Part shown: positions 9,601-18,542 of the stretch, one piece after another
Layout: each line of letters starts with the position of its first letter
How positions within the stretch are numbered: the first letter of the stretch is position 1
NCBI GenBank assembly: GCA_033763895.1
Contig: JANRJQ010000008.1
Span: forward strand, 1 to 64,000
Direction of reading: 5' to 3'
Length of the DNA stretch: 64,000 nt
DNA from: Chloroherpetonaceae bacterium
GTDB lineage: Bacteria; Bacteroidota; Chlorobiia; Chlorobiales; Thermochlorobacteraceae
Position numbers and translations under genes: made by a program
The notes under the pieces: generated by a model
Databases searched by the model: none
Told to the model about the DNA's origin: nothing
What the model saw: only the letters and a program-made list of their open reading frames with translations

Positions 9601-10071
9601 CCCGTCTAAATCAATATCTGCCACAAAGACACCAAATGCGCCTACCAAATTAAGAGGAAGTAACACAACCGAAGTTCCTGTAAAACTGCCTGTCCCATCG
9701 CCCAAGCGAATCGATAAACTATTATTTATAGTGCCACCATTGGAGGTTACTAAATCGGGTCTGCCGTCGTTATTGACATCAGCGATAAACAAGTTGTTAG
9801 GAGGCCCGTCAACCGCAACGCTGGTCGTTCCGCTAAAACCACCTGCCCCATTACCAAGTCTCACCGATACAGAGTTGGATCCATTATCGGCAGTTAGCAA
9901 ATCGGGGCGTCCGTCCAAATTTACATCTGCCACCACAAGGTCTCGAGGAGATGTTCCTACACTCACGGTCGTTGGCGCAGAAAAACTTTGCGCAATGCTA
10001 TTTCGGTTTATTAAAATCAGAAAAAGATAGAGAAGCAGATATTTGGCAGCAGACACTAAAAATTTATTCAT
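6643..10071 (-). CDS. Secreted FG-GAP/VCBS double-propeller protein with type IX sorting domain
   Basis: 1142 residues from ATG 10069-10071; N-terminal signal segment ending near NSIAQ. Fourteen FG-GAP/VCBS repeats, each with a calcium-type loop such as DVNLDGRPD or DINKDGKPD. A short linker (LLNTTTITLNPFG) splits them seven and seven, so two integrin-alpha-like seven-bladed propellers are likely. The following module (FNGDVSYSFPFLEGSDNR to GFGEFAISGDG) closely matches the 1065-residue NHL protein, as does the rest up to QNYPNPFNPSTRIGYQ and KKMVLVK. Likely exported by type IX secretion as a calcium-dependent surface adhesin; the role is inferred from the fold only. Confidence 0.88.
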   Translation of the reverse strand: MNKFLVSAAKYLLLYLFLILINRNSIAQSFSAPTTVSVGTSPRDLVVADVNLDGRPDLLTADNGSNSVSVRLGNGAGGFSGTTSVAVDGPPNNLFIADVNNDGRPDLVTSNGGTINNSLSIRLGDGTGSFTGTSVVLLPLNLVGAFGVFVADIDLDGRQDYLVGNSNSVYFARGNGTGGVTDTTRIDIASQPRQVAVGDINKDGKPDFVAAAAGTNVVSARVGDGLGGFSFVDFENWNIGGATLPWSVILRDVNRDGNLDFITANRTSNDVTVRFGLGDGKFSTVSVSRYSVGGGATRVDASDLDLDGNIDIVSANRTGNSISILRGVGSGSFGTATNISVGNSPESIVASDVNQDGKPDLLVANSADNTVSVLLNTTTITLNPFGAAYGVSVGSTPNRIFVADVNLDGKPDILTAGRFANTVSVRLGDGIGGFTGTTEISVGDQPFGLFVADVNLDGKPDILTANQNAATVSVRLGDGSGNFSGTTEISVGSNPASVFVSDVNQDGKPDFVTANFSGTLSVRLGDGAGGFSGGSNFSPGGSPRNVFIADLNNDSRPDVISASGGANAAIVRIGNGTGSFPTGSTISAGIFTISVFSKDINNDGNPDIIASNNNSANVSVALATGGGAFSTATNYAVGTQPSSVFIADLNLDGKQDFVTGNNGSNSVSFRLGDGLGGFSSLSSISVGTNPLSVFVADVNLDGKPDILTADFNSNRVSVILNDQIPNYSGAPSGISAITYNNVTFTAGTLPLSTSFGVNATLTLNGNVELNGNTITVNNTATGAVAGTGRLFGTGSLVRAFNGDVSYSFPFLEGSDNRSATVAFTSGTGSGTLSFSFFPDPPGITGLPLTLISQPVNTVAPFYWRITSTGSPGTYTLTLNGANMLGVTNLSTLRIAKRAVSGSWSDAGIGTGVSNTGTTSAPVLSQSGMTGFGEFAISGDGVDNPLPVELQSFTARSTGDGAKLEWRTASEFENAGFLIYRDGNPIASFSTTASLKGKGTTSVAQSYSYVDSTAVYGKTYRYQLKDVSFSGRVTEHPPITLEMTVKRTPRAYALLQNYPNPFNPSTRIGYQIPAASLVSLTVYDVLGRVVQELVNANQDAGVYEVSFNASGIASGVYYYRMEVRSTGLQTVNFKQTKKMVLVK

Positions 10072-10212
10072 TGGCTTTGGCTTTGGATTGTTTTCATTAT
10101 TCCAATTTACCCAAGCCTAAAAGCACGCTTTAACGCTTGTGTTGCATTCTTTAACACAGGTGTTGCATTTAGGACGATATTGGGAGGAAGTAAATAAAAC
10201 CGAATCGACGAT

Positions 10213-10998
10213 TTATTTTGTCGTGATGTCGGATGGAAGCATTCCAAAGGTTTCTTTGAAGACTTTTGAAAAATAACTGAGGTTTGAGTAGCCGACCTGA
10301 AAAGACACTTCAGAGACATTAAACCGACCCGATTTGAGCAAGTCTTTTGCTCGGTTCAGCCTTAATTCTTGTAGAAACTGAGAAGCGCTTTTTCCGGTAA
10401 TGGCTTTGAATTTGCGATGCAGTTGCGAGCGCGAATAGCCTGCCTTTTCAGCCAAATCCTCTACTTGAAACGTTTCATCATGCATGTGCTTGATAAAAAG
10501 TGCTAGGATTCTTTGAAGAAATTGTTCATCGGCAGATCGGGCATGTTGCTCGGAAGTCTGTTCCCACGAAAGCCGAACCACTTGACTGAATTTTTCCAAT
10601 AGCCGCTTTCGCTGCTCAATGAGATTCAAGGCACGAGCGCGAAGTTCAAGCGGGTCGCAGGGTTTAAGCAAATAGTCATCAGCACCCAGTTCAATGCCTT
10701 CAATCCGCTGACTTACCGTGGTTTTGCTACCGGTAAGCAAAATGACGGGAATATGATTGGTCAGTTCGTTGGATTTAAGGGTGCGACAAAGCTCAAAGCC
10801 ATCGAGACCCGGCATATCCACATCACTTATCACAATATCCGGGAGTTCTTCCGCAATTTTTTGAAGGGCTTCTTTACCAGATTTGCATTCAATAATACTT
10901 CCAACTTTTTTCAATGTGCTACGGTAAAGATTCCGTGTTTCCTGATGATCTTCCGCGATGAGAAAAATCGGAGCGTCATGATCGGAAAATTGCGTCAT
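10213..10998 (-). CDS. Response regulator with AraC-type DNA-binding domain
   Basis: 261 residues. The N-terminal receiver domain (about 1-125) has the acidic pair in AEDHQE, phospho-acceptor Asp59 in ISDVDMPG and the conserved Lys in LLKPCD. The C-terminal half is an AraC helix-turn-helix pair (VEDLAEKAGYSRSQLHRKFK and VSEVSFQVGYSNLSYFSKVF). It starts 29 bases after the sensor kinase stop, so the two are almost surely one transcript and a cognate pair. The arrangement matches the cytoplasmic end of Bacteroidota hybrid two-component sensors, but as a separate protein. Probable targets include the surface-protein genes downstream (inference). Confidence 0.92.
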   Translation of the reverse strand: MTQFSDHDAPIFLIAEDHQETRNLYRSTLKKVGSIIECKSGKEALQKIAEELPDIVISDVDMPGLDGFELCRTLKSNELTNHIPVILLTGSKTTVSQRIEGIELGADDYLLKPCDPLELRARALNLIEQRKRLLEKFSQVVRLSWEQTSEQHARSADEQFLQRILALFIKHMHDETFQVEDLAEKAGYSRSQLHRKFKAITGKSASQFLQELRLNRAKDLLKSGRFNVSEVSFQVGYSNLSYFSKVFKETFGMLPSDITTK

Positions 10999-11027
10999 CG
11001 AACTGCGTTGCTAATGGTTTCTTGAAT

Positions 11028-14000
11028 TTAATCAACTCCCGCTAAACCATCTTTAAGGGGAAAAGAAATAATAAATGCTGTACCTTTTCCTTTTCCTTCC
11101 GACTCTGCCCAAATTTTCCCGCCTTGTCTTAGCACCAATTCCTTCGCAATCGAAAGTCCAATGCCGTGCGATTCCTCCCCATTGGTTGGCCTTGAGCTTA
11201 ACGCCTGCCCTTTCTGAAACAACCGATGTCGGTCTTCCTCGCTGAGTCCCTGTCCATTATCCTCCACACGCACAAACCAAGCCGTTTTCGTTCGATTCAC
11301 TTTCACTTGAATTGTCCCTCCCGGTTCAGTGTACTTTATGGCGTTGGAAATGAGGTTATCTAACACTTGAAATGTTTTGCTTTCATCAAGCAGCGCTTCT
11401 CCTTCAACACCATCTTTCGAATAAAACTCAAGCCTTTGCCTTTTAACATTTGCCGAACCCTGCCATTTTTCAACTGCTTCTTTAACGATGTGATCTAAAC
11501 TGACGGGATTAAGCTTTACCGATAGTTCTCTCGCCTCATTCCTTTCAAGCAATTCTTCAACAAGCCCCACCATTTGCTTTGAACTCTTTTCAATGTTTTT
11601 GGCAAATGATTTTGTTTCACTCACTTCATCGGTTTCGCTGATGAGCCTCGCAAATCCAAAAATACTTTGAAGTGGATTTCGTAAATCGTGAGCTGCGATT
11701 TCCATCAACCGTGCCTTAAATGAATTCGCTTCAACCAAGTCTTTCGTTCGAACAGCAACCAACCGTTCAAGCCGCTCATTCTCTTGTTGAATTCTTCGTA
11801 TCCGAAACTGAATAAAGAGCAAAATGCCAAGCCCAAGTAAAATGGCATAAAGCGCATACGCCCACACCGTCTTGTAAATGGGGGGGTGAATCGCGAATTG
11901 CAATCTTGCTTCGTTGCAACTTTCAATTCCCTCAAGACTAATCCCCTTTACTTTTATGTCGTAATATCCGGGTTCAAGTGAGAGAAACGAAAGAGTATTT
12001 CCATTGGTCTCTCGCAACAGATTTCCATTTACGCTGTAATAGAATTTTATTGATGAAAGGGGTTGAAAGGAAAACTCAGAAAGTGAAAGCGAGAGATAAT
12101 TTTCATCAAAATCAAAATTCAAGTTACGGTCACCCGAAAAATCAAGCTCCTTTTCAAAAAGCTTCATTCCACCAATCGCAACTCGAAACCGGAGCGAATC
12201 TCGTTCAATTTGCTCTGGAAAAAAATAATTGAGCCCATTCGTTCCACCAAAGTACAATCGCCCCTCCGCATCTTTATGAAATGCTCTTCGGTTAAATTCG
12301 TGCCCTTGTAACCCATCTCTCAATTGATATTGGCGCACAGAGACATTTTTCTCTTTACTCCTCGGGTTAAAAGAAAATATCCCTCCATCGGAACTCACCC
12401 AGAGCCACCCGTTCTTATCTTCCAAAATGCCGTAACACTGCATTGAGGGCGTCTCAAATGTTTGATGACTTTCTTTAAAGAAATACGAACTGGGAAAGAG
12501 TTGATTGCCTTCAAGTTTCAGAATCCCATTTCCCTTTGAAGTAAACCACCTCTCACCATTTTGGGTCACTAATATTCCACAAATGTTATTTATTGCTTGT
12601 TTCTCGTTACCGTCAAACGCCTCATGCCATTGTTGAACTATATTTCCCTTTCGATCAAAGAGAAACAAGCCTTCTTCAGCGGCCACCCAAATTGAATCTT
12701 TCGTTTCAATAAACACATCATTGATAAGCCCCATTTTTATCAAATGACTCTCGCCAAATTTTTGAAGCACCGAGGGTTTTCCTTCTTCGCTTTTCAAAAG
12801 CCAAAGTCCTTCTCCACCAATGAGAAATTGAGTATCTCCAAGTGCTTGAATTACATAAGTTCTTTCAAGATTCGCGATTTTCTTAAACTGAGAATCGCTC
12901 GTATCTCTTTTTGGATCGATTAAATACAAACCGCTTAACGGTCCATTGAATCCGGCAATGAGCTTTCCATCTTCCCTTTCTTCAATCGCCCAAACATTGA
13001 TAAGCTTACCCGTTTGGTTGTAATGCCAAACCCGCTCATCACGAAGCGACACCCGATTTACCCCTCCAAATTGCGTGCATACCCAAAGCTCTCCCGAGCG
13101 AGCTCGATAAATTGAGCGGATGTAATTATTCGAAAGAGAATTTTTTTTGAGAGGATATTGTCTTAATAGTGAAAAGGGTTTATGCTGAATCGGAAGAAAA
13201 TTGATTCCAAAAGATTCCAGTCCAATCCAAAGCCCTCCGCGTTCATCCACTTTGACCGCAGTAACACGATTCCCACTCAATCCTTTCGGCTCATTGGGTT
13301 CATATACAAAATGCAAAAGTTCTTTTTCAGGCGCATTTCTTTTGATGCAGTAAGCACCATCTCGCCGCGTTCCTATCCAAATATCTCCGGCCTCAGTTTC
13401 AGAGAGATAGTTGATTCCTTCCATCATCAACCGTTTTTTCTCGGGGCTTTTATCAAGTTCTTCAAGAGGGTGAAAAAATGTAAAAGCCTTTTCTCCGACG
13501 GTTGGCATCACCAGAAGATTCGTACTGTTTTCTTGAATCCATCCGCCCAGCCACAACCAACCTTTTGAATCAACAAGCGCCGTAAAAACACTTGGCGATT
13601 CTTTCGGTAGTTTCTTTACCACTTGTAACCGATGATTCGCCCAGTCAACCCGTTCAACATTCCCCCGGTGAATGACCCAAAATTCACCACTCTGATTTGC
13701 TGTAAAAATGGGTTTGTCGTTTTCATCGAATTCCATCCTTAATGAATCTTCTATGATGTACTCAGTTCCTCCTATCTCAATCTTATAGAGGGTTTGCGCT
13801 TTTAGAAGCAAAAGAGTCTCTTTATTGCCTGTATTGGAATAAGTGAGGTAAGATACTTTTTCATTAAAGCCGGTGAAGATGTGTGGAGTCGGTAAACCAT
13901 AGTCGATAAAGCCCGCCTGCTGAGATGTTCTAAAATAGATTCTTCCGTTTTTTCCGGCATAAATCTGCGAGAATCCTTCAGCCGTTTTAACTTTTGCACT

Positions 14001-14330
14001 TAGCTGAGTTCGGTAGTGCGTAAAGGTTTTACCATCATAGCGGCAAAGCCCTTTGTCAGTTCCAATCCAAATGAACCCTTTGGTATCCTGTTCAATCGCA
14101 GTTATGGTGTTGCTTGAAAGCCCGCTTTCAGTGGTTAAGCGAATAAACTCATGCCAATACTGAGTTACTTTCTTTTCCGTTTTGATATTTAGAGTTGCTT
14201 GCGCTTTAAGGTTTCCACAGTGAATTAGAAAAGTAAAAAGAAATAAAAAAAAGGTCCAAAAAAGCATTCCTCTTTTGAACCTTTTTCTTGCTCTTTTATC
14301 GGCGCCCTTTTTGCTCAAAACAACCTTCAT
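11028..14330 (-). CDS. Beta-propeller (Reg_prop/Y_Y_Y) sensor histidine kinase
   Basis: 1100 residues. An N-terminal membrane/signal segment (GMLFWTFFLFLFTFLIHCG) precedes a large periplasmic region of two-component-regulator propeller repeats (for example TAIEQDTKGFIWIGTDKGLCRYDG). A Y_Y_Y domain (LSLEPGYYDIKVKG) and a transmembrane helix (AYALYAILLGLGILLFIQF) follow. The kinase core has the H box AAHDLRNPLQSI, N box NLISNAIKYTEPGG and the G boxes DNGQGL and GIGLSIAKEL. There is no fused receiver or AraC part; these are encoded next door. Senses an extracellular or periplasmic signal, perhaps a polysaccharide as in Bacteroidota relatives. The frame is intact. Confidence 0.93.
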   Translation of the reverse strand: MKVVLSKKGADKRARKRFKRGMLFWTFFLFLFTFLIHCGNLKAQATLNIKTEKKVTQYWHEFIRLTTESGLSSNTITAIEQDTKGFIWIGTDKGLCRYDGKTFTHYRTQLSAKVKTAEGFSQIYAGKNGRIYFRTSQQAGFIDYGLPTPHIFTGFNEKVSYLTYSNTGNKETLLLLKAQTLYKIEIGGTEYIIEDSLRMEFDENDKPIFTANQSGEFWVIHRGNVERVDWANHRLQVVKKLPKESPSVFTALVDSKGWLWLGGWIQENSTNLLVMPTVGEKAFTFFHPLEELDKSPEKKRLMMEGINYLSETEAGDIWIGTRRDGAYCIKRNAPEKELLHFVYEPNEPKGLSGNRVTAVKVDERGGLWIGLESFGINFLPIQHKPFSLLRQYPLKKNSLSNNYIRSIYRARSGELWVCTQFGGVNRVSLRDERVWHYNQTGKLINVWAIEEREDGKLIAGFNGPLSGLYLIDPKRDTSDSQFKKIANLERTYVIQALGDTQFLIGGEGLWLLKSEEGKPSVLQKFGESHLIKMGLINDVFIETKDSIWVAAEEGLFLFDRKGNIVQQWHEAFDGNEKQAINNICGILVTQNGERWFTSKGNGILKLEGNQLFPSSYFFKESHQTFETPSMQCYGILEDKNGWLWVSSDGGIFSFNPRSKEKNVSVRQYQLRDGLQGHEFNRRAFHKDAEGRLYFGGTNGLNYFFPEQIERDSLRFRVAIGGMKLFEKELDFSGDRNLNFDFDENYLSLSLSEFSFQPLSSIKFYYSVNGNLLRETNGNTLSFLSLEPGYYDIKVKGISLEGIESCNEARLQFAIHPPIYKTVWAYALYAILLGLGILLFIQFRIRRIQQENERLERLVAVRTKDLVEANSFKARLMEIAAHDLRNPLQSIFGFARLISETDEVSETKSFAKNIEKSSKQMVGLVEELLERNEARELSVKLNPVSLDHIVKEAVEKWQGSANVKRQRLEFYSKDGVEGEALLDESKTFQVLDNLISNAIKYTEPGGTIQVKVNRTKTAWFVRVEDNGQGLSEEDRHRLFQKGQALSSRPTNGEESHGIGLSIAKELVLRQGGKIWAESEGKGKGTAFIISFPLKDGLAGVD

Positions 14331-14365
14331 TTTACTCCATAAACAATGGGTGAACTTAAGATTTG

Positions 14366-15178
14366 TTACTTCAGAACAGTCAATTGGCGAACCTCTTGCG
14401 CCCCATTGACCGTCAATCGATAAAGATAGCTTCCGCTGGAAAGCCCATACTCACTTGCCGAAAATGGAACACCATATCTTCCGGCTGGTCTTCGCTCATT
14501 AACCAATGTCGCAATTTTCTTCCCTGTAATATCAAATATCTCCAATACAACTGTTCCTTGTTCACGAAGTGTAAACGGGATTATCGTTGTTGGATTAAAT
14601 GGGTTCGGATAATTTTGCTCAAGTATAAACCCACTGCTACGATTTTCTATTTCGCTTGCTCGCGAAGTCGAAGAAATCGTTACCACTTTATTAGGAGCAT
14701 GATTCCACGCATCGCCCTGATTGCCATCGGCCCCATTCACACTATTGCTGGTTGCAAAAATCGTCGCTGTTCCCGTCTGTGAAGGAGCAACATAATTAAA
14801 GTTATATGTCACACTTCCTTGCACGAAATCTTTCGGTGCAGAGTGCGTTAATTCTCCACTCAAAAGTTGAAGCCCTTGATTTTGAATCAGCAAGAGTGCG
14901 CCACTCGAAGCGGCAATATTGACCCCAGCTTTTACCGCGGGTCCACCGGAAATTGAAACGGTGTATGTCGCGCTGGCGCCGGGCGCAAGGGTTGAAGGGC
15001 CATCAATACTGACTTGAACGGAAGAGTTCGGCGTTGAACTGTGGCAGCTGCATCCCGCACCGCCATCTTTATTCGTTCTCCCGGTAATTCCAGTGGGGAA
15101 GGTGTAAGAGTCAATCGCAAAAAAAGTAGTCGATATAATTAATGCAGCAATTATTATGGTTGTAAATTTTGCTTTCAT
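14366..15178 (-). CDS. Secreted protein with CSCH motif and type IX sorting domain
   Basis: 270 residues. A signal peptide leads to TGRTNKDGGAGCSCHS, a Cys-Ser-Cys-His motif just after the export signal. A reelin/choice-of-anchor-V-like beta domain follows (about 45-170, PSTLAPGASATYTVSISGG). A C-terminal sorting domain (QNYPNPFNPTTIIPF, ending VRQLTVLK) completes it. CSCH is one residue shorter than the classical haem c motif CXXCH; binding of haem or a metal is possible but unproven. It lies 35 bases upstream of the sensor kinase and 17 bases after thiL on the same strand, so it may be cotranscribed with either. Confidence 0.8.
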   Translation of the reverse strand: MKAKFTTIIIAALIISTTFFAIDSYTFPTGITGRTNKDGGAGCSCHSSTPNSSVQVSIDGPSTLAPGASATYTVSISGGPAVKAGVNIAASSGALLLIQNQGLQLLSGELTHSAPKDFVQGSVTYNFNYVAPSQTGTATIFATSNSVNGADGNQGDAWNHAPNKVVTISSTSRASEIENRSSGFILEQNYPNPFNPTTIIPFTLREQGTVVLEIFDITGKKIATLVNERRPAGRYGVPFSASEYGLSSGSYLYRLTVNGAQEVRQLTVLK

Positions 15179-15195
15179 CGCGCTTTTGTTTTGGT

Positions 15196-16317
15196 TTATT
15201 CGTTTTCAGGTAAAGCATCATCTGCTTCACTGTCTTCAGGGTTCTTAAAATGTTGAAACCCGCTTGAGCGCATCAAATCCACGCTCTCACCAAAAATGTC
15301 AGTCATTTTTGTACCGAAATCTTTCGGATAAATTGATCCGATTTCTGCAAACTCTTTTATCCCTTCAAGTTTTTTTGCATCCGTTTCGTTTACGGTAAAA
15401 AGCAATTCATAGTCTTCACCTCCAAACAAGGCATAAACCGACGCATCATCTTCAAATTCATCCGAAATTTCTCTTGTTTCTGAAAGAATGGGAATCTTGG
15501 TTTCCTCGATTAGTGCGCCCACGCCCGATTCTCGGGTCAGATGTTTTAGTTCTGAACCTAACCCATCCGAGACATCAATCATCGCTGTCGGAATAATTCC
15601 TTGCTCTTCAAAGAGCTTCACCACATCAATCCGTGCTTTCGGCAGCAAATGCTTTTGAATTGCCGATTGATATTCTTTTAAGTCAGGCAATAATTCCCGA
15701 AGCGATTCCGCATCGCTCGCGTCACCCGCCTCATAAGCTTCCATCATCAGCTTTCGCTCCCGCATCAGTACTTTCAGCCCGGCATAAGAACGACCTAAAT
15801 CGCCACTCACAAAAATCCGATCGCCCACTTTCGCTCCGCTTCGATAGGATAATTTCTTTGGCGCTGCTTCTCCCACAACCGTTATCGAAATCACCATACC
15901 CGAAACCGATGCAGAGGTATCGCCACCGATAATCGAAACCCCATACTGCATTGCCGCATTTTTTAATCCGGTATAAAATGCTTCAATCATCTCAACCGAT
16001 TGCCGCTCCGAAAGTCCCAACGAGATTGTTGCATAAAGTGGCTTGGCATTCATCGCGCATATATCGGATATATTCACCCCAAGAGCCTTTGCACCCAAAT
16101 GCTCCATCGGAATCGTTAGCAAATCAAAATGAATTTGTTCAATCAATAAATCGGTTGAAATCACCATTGACCGTTCATCGGTAATTGCAACAACGGCACA
16201 GTCATCGCCGATTCCCTTTGTAAGACGAGGCGTTAAAGCCTCTGTTGCTTTCATTTGATCGTGAATCTTTCCGATTAATCCAAATTCTCCGATTTCTGAA
16301 ATGCGTGTAAATGACAT
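15196..16317 (-). CDS. thiL: Thiamine-monophosphate kinase
   Basis: 373 residues, slightly longer than the usual 320-350 because of an insertion and an acidic tail. Phosphorylates thiamine monophosphate with ATP to thiamine diphosphate, the cofactor needed by KorB encoded nearby. Family motifs are present: IGDDCAVV near the N terminus, ISTDLLIE, GGDTSAS, DVSDGLGSEL and GGEDYELLFTV. ATG 16315-16317. I see no TPP riboswitch in the sequence upstream. Cytoplasmic. Confidence 0.93.
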   Translation of the reverse strand: MSFTRISEIGEFGLIGKIHDQMKATEALTPRLTKGIGDDCAVVAITDERSMVISTDLLIEQIHFDLLTIPMEHLGAKALGVNISDICAMNAKPLYATISLGLSERQSVEMIEAFYTGLKNAAMQYGVSIIGGDTSASVSGMVISITVVGEAAPKKLSYRSGAKVGDRIFVSGDLGRSYAGLKVLMRERKLMMEAYEAGDASDAESLRELLPDLKEYQSAIQKHLLPKARIDVVKLFEEQGIIPTAMIDVSDGLGSELKHLTRESGVGALIEETKIPILSETREISDEFEDDASVYALFGGEDYELLFTVNETDAKKLEGIKEFAEIGSIYPKDFGTKMTDIFGESVDLMRSSGFQHFKNPEDSEADDALPENE

Positions 16318-16669
16318 TGATTCGTGTAAAAATTTTATGAAAAGGTTGTACCGTGGCGCGATTTAAGTTGTTAAAGAATCGCTTCATTCCCACGCTCTTT
16401 GCAAAGATAGGTTACAAACAAGGTTTAATAAGTTATGTTTTTCTTCAATTTTCCTTTTTGCTACATTTAATTCATTCTCCCTAATTTTTTCCCTAGACTT
16501 CTCCTTGTTAGAATATCGAATAAACTTTGCGTAGTTTTATAACAGCGTAAATATGAAACCTTGCTGAATTAGTTAAGCAATGGTTCTTTAGGCCTTGTAA
16601 CCCTAACATTTAAAGGCACTTTTAAGCGTTCTTTTTTAGTAAAATTTTTTGAAGTTAAGGAGTAAAAAT
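16318..16669. other. Divergent intergenic region between thiL and korA
   Basis: About 350 bases, AT-rich, presumably with divergent promoters for thiL and korA. I see no gene, no TPP-type conserved core and no strong inverted repeat. Only the ribosome-binding site of korA is clear. Confidence 0.5.
16657..16662 (+). promoter_or_regulatory. Ribosome-binding site of korA
   Basis: AAGGAG seven bases before ATG 16670. It decides the start: the frame is open to a TTG at 16649, but that codon overlaps the upstream side of this site and would add seven unlikely residues. Confidence 0.8.
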
Positions 16670-18541
16670 ATGAACGAGACAGTTCACACCGCCGAGCCAT
16701 TGCTAATCGAGCGGGATGAAGTAACCATTCTCTTTGCCGGAGACTCCGGCGACGGAATGCAACTCACCGGCACCCAATTCAGCGAAACCTCTGCCTTATT
16801 AGGCAACGACATCAATACTTTTCCAAACTATCCAGCAGAAATTCGAGCACCCGCCGGAACACTTCCGGGCGTTTCAGGCTTTCAAATTCATTTTGGGAGC
16901 AAGCCCATTTACACTCCCGGTGATCAATGCGATGTGCTCGTGGTGATGAATGTTGCTGCGCTACGTGTCAATCTAAAAAGCCTCAAAAAGGGCGGAATGA
17001 TAATTGCCAACACTTCAGGCTTTGATGAAAAAAGCCTTGATTTGGCAGGATTAAAAATTAATCCGCTTGATGATGAATCGCTTTCAGGATATGAAGTTCA
17101 TAAAGTCGATGTTTCAAAGCTCACTCGCTTAGCCCTTGAAGGTACTGCGATGGGAACCAAGGAAATCGACCGTAGCAAAAATATGTTTGTTCTCGGGATG
17201 ATTTATTGGCTTTATAATCGCCCGCTTGAAAATTCAATTAAGAATATCAAAGAAAAGTTTAAGAAGAAGCCGGAACTTGCCGACGCCAATCTTAAAGTTC
17301 TTAATGCAGGATTTAATTTTGCTTCAACGCTAGAAATTTTTTCAGCCCGATATGTTGTGAAGCCTGCGAAACTTCCGAGTGGAACTTATAGACATATCAC
17401 AGGCAATGAAGCTTCGGCAATCGCTTTAATCGCGGCGTCTCAAAAATCAGGGTTGCCCCTTTACCTTGGCTCTTACCCAATCACACCCGCGTCCGACATA
17501 TTGCACGAACTCTCAAAGCATAAAAATTTTGGAGTACGCACTTTTCAAGCTGAAGATGAAATTGCTGCCATTTGTGCGGCAATTGGTGCTAGTTATGGCG
17601 GCAGTTTGGCTGTAACTACCACTTCGGGTCCCGGAATGGATTTGAAAGCAGAAGCAATGGGGCTCGCAGTCTCCCTTGAGTTACCTCTTGTTATCATCAA
17701 TGTTCAGCGTGGTGGCCCTTCAACAGGCTTGCCAACGAAAACCGAGCAAAGCGATTTGCTTTCAGCACTTTATGGCAGGCACGGCGAGTCGCCAATTCCG
17801 GTAATCGCCGCGCAATCACCTTCCGATTGCTTTCATGCCGTTTATGAGGCGGCCTCACTTGCCGTTCATTTCATGACTCCGGTCATTTGCCTCACCGATG
17901 GTTATATCGCAAATAGCACAGAGCCGTGGCGTTTTCCAACAGCTGAAACCCTAACACCCATTTCTGTATCATTTGAGAAATCACGAGAACTAAACGATCC
18001 GAAGTTTCAACCGTATCGCCGAGACGATAACTTGGCACGGCCTTGGGCAATTCCGGGAACAAAAGGTCTTGAACATCGTGTGGGTGGCTTAGAGAAAGAA
18101 CATCTTTCTGGGAATATTTCATACGATGGTGAAAACCACGAACTGATGACGCGCCTTCGCGCTGAAAAAGTATCCAAAATTGCAGACGCCATTCCAAACG
18201 CTGTGCTCGATTCCGGCGCTGACTCGGGCAAAGTCCTTGTTGTCGGTTGGGGTTCAACCTATGGTGCCATCAAAACCGCAGTGACAGAATTGCAAGAAAA
18301 AGGAAATCTCGTCTCACATCTTCATTTGCGCCACTTAAATCCGTTGCCGAATGGATTGGGTGAGATTCTTTCACAATACCGCTATGTGCTTGTTCCTGAA
18401 TTGAATTCGGGGCAACTCATTAAAGTTTTAAGGGAGAAGTATCTCGTCCCGGCTATCGGATACAATAAAGTACAGGGTCTTCCCTTTACTGTGGCTGAAT
18501 TGAAAAATAAAATCAACGAACTCTTAACGAAGGAAAACTAA
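16670..18541 (+). CDS. korA: 2-oxoglutarate:ferredoxin oxidoreductase, alpha subunit (gamma-alpha fusion)
   Basis: 623 residues. The N-terminal third is the gamma domain (FAGDSGDGMQLTG, FPNYPAEIRAPAGT); the rest is the alpha pyrimidine-binding and C-terminal region (ITPASDILHELS, TSGPGMDLKAEAMGLA, VQRGGPSTGLPTKTEQSD). With KorB it carries out the reversible reaction of 2-oxoglutarate, CoA and oxidised ferredoxin giving succinyl-CoA and CO2. In green sulfur bacteria this enzyme fixes CO2 in the reductive TCA cycle. korB follows after one base, so the two are cotranscribed. Residues specific for 2-oxoglutarate over pyruvate were not checked; the size and two-gene layout fit KorAB. Confidence 0.93.
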   Translation: MNETVHTAEPLLIERDEVTILFAGDSGDGMQLTGTQFSETSALLGNDINTFPNYPAEIRAPAGTLPGVSGFQIHFGSKPIYTPGDQCDVLVVMNVAALRVNLKSLKKGGMIIANTSGFDEKSLDLAGLKINPLDDESLSGYEVHKVDVSKLTRLALEGTAMGTKEIDRSKNMFVLGMIYWLYNRPLENSIKNIKEKFKKKPELADANLKVLNAGFNFASTLEIFSARYVVKPAKLPSGTYRHITGNEASAIALIAASQKSGLPLYLGSYPITPASDILHELSKHKNFGVRTFQAEDEIAAICAAIGASYGGSLAVTTTSGPGMDLKAEAMGLAVSLELPLVIINVQRGGPSTGLPTKTEQSDLLSALYGRHGESPIPVIAAQSPSDCFHAVYEAASLAVHFMTPVICLTDGYIANSTEPWRFPTAETLTPISVSFEKSRELNDPKFQPYRRDDNLARPWAIPGTKGLEHRVGGLEKEHLSGNISYDGENHELMTRLRAEKVSKIADAIPNAVLDSGADSGKVLVVGWGSTYGAIKTAVTELQEKGNLVSHLHLRHLNPLPNGLGEILSQYRYVLVPELNSGQLIKVLREKYLVPAIGYNKVQGLPFTVAELKNKINELLTKEN

Positions 18542-18542
18542 A

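Noticed and set aside
16318-16669. Possible TPP riboswitch upstream of thiL
   Set aside because: The conserved CTGAGA and ACCTGA-type cores are not present on the minus strand before the thiL start.
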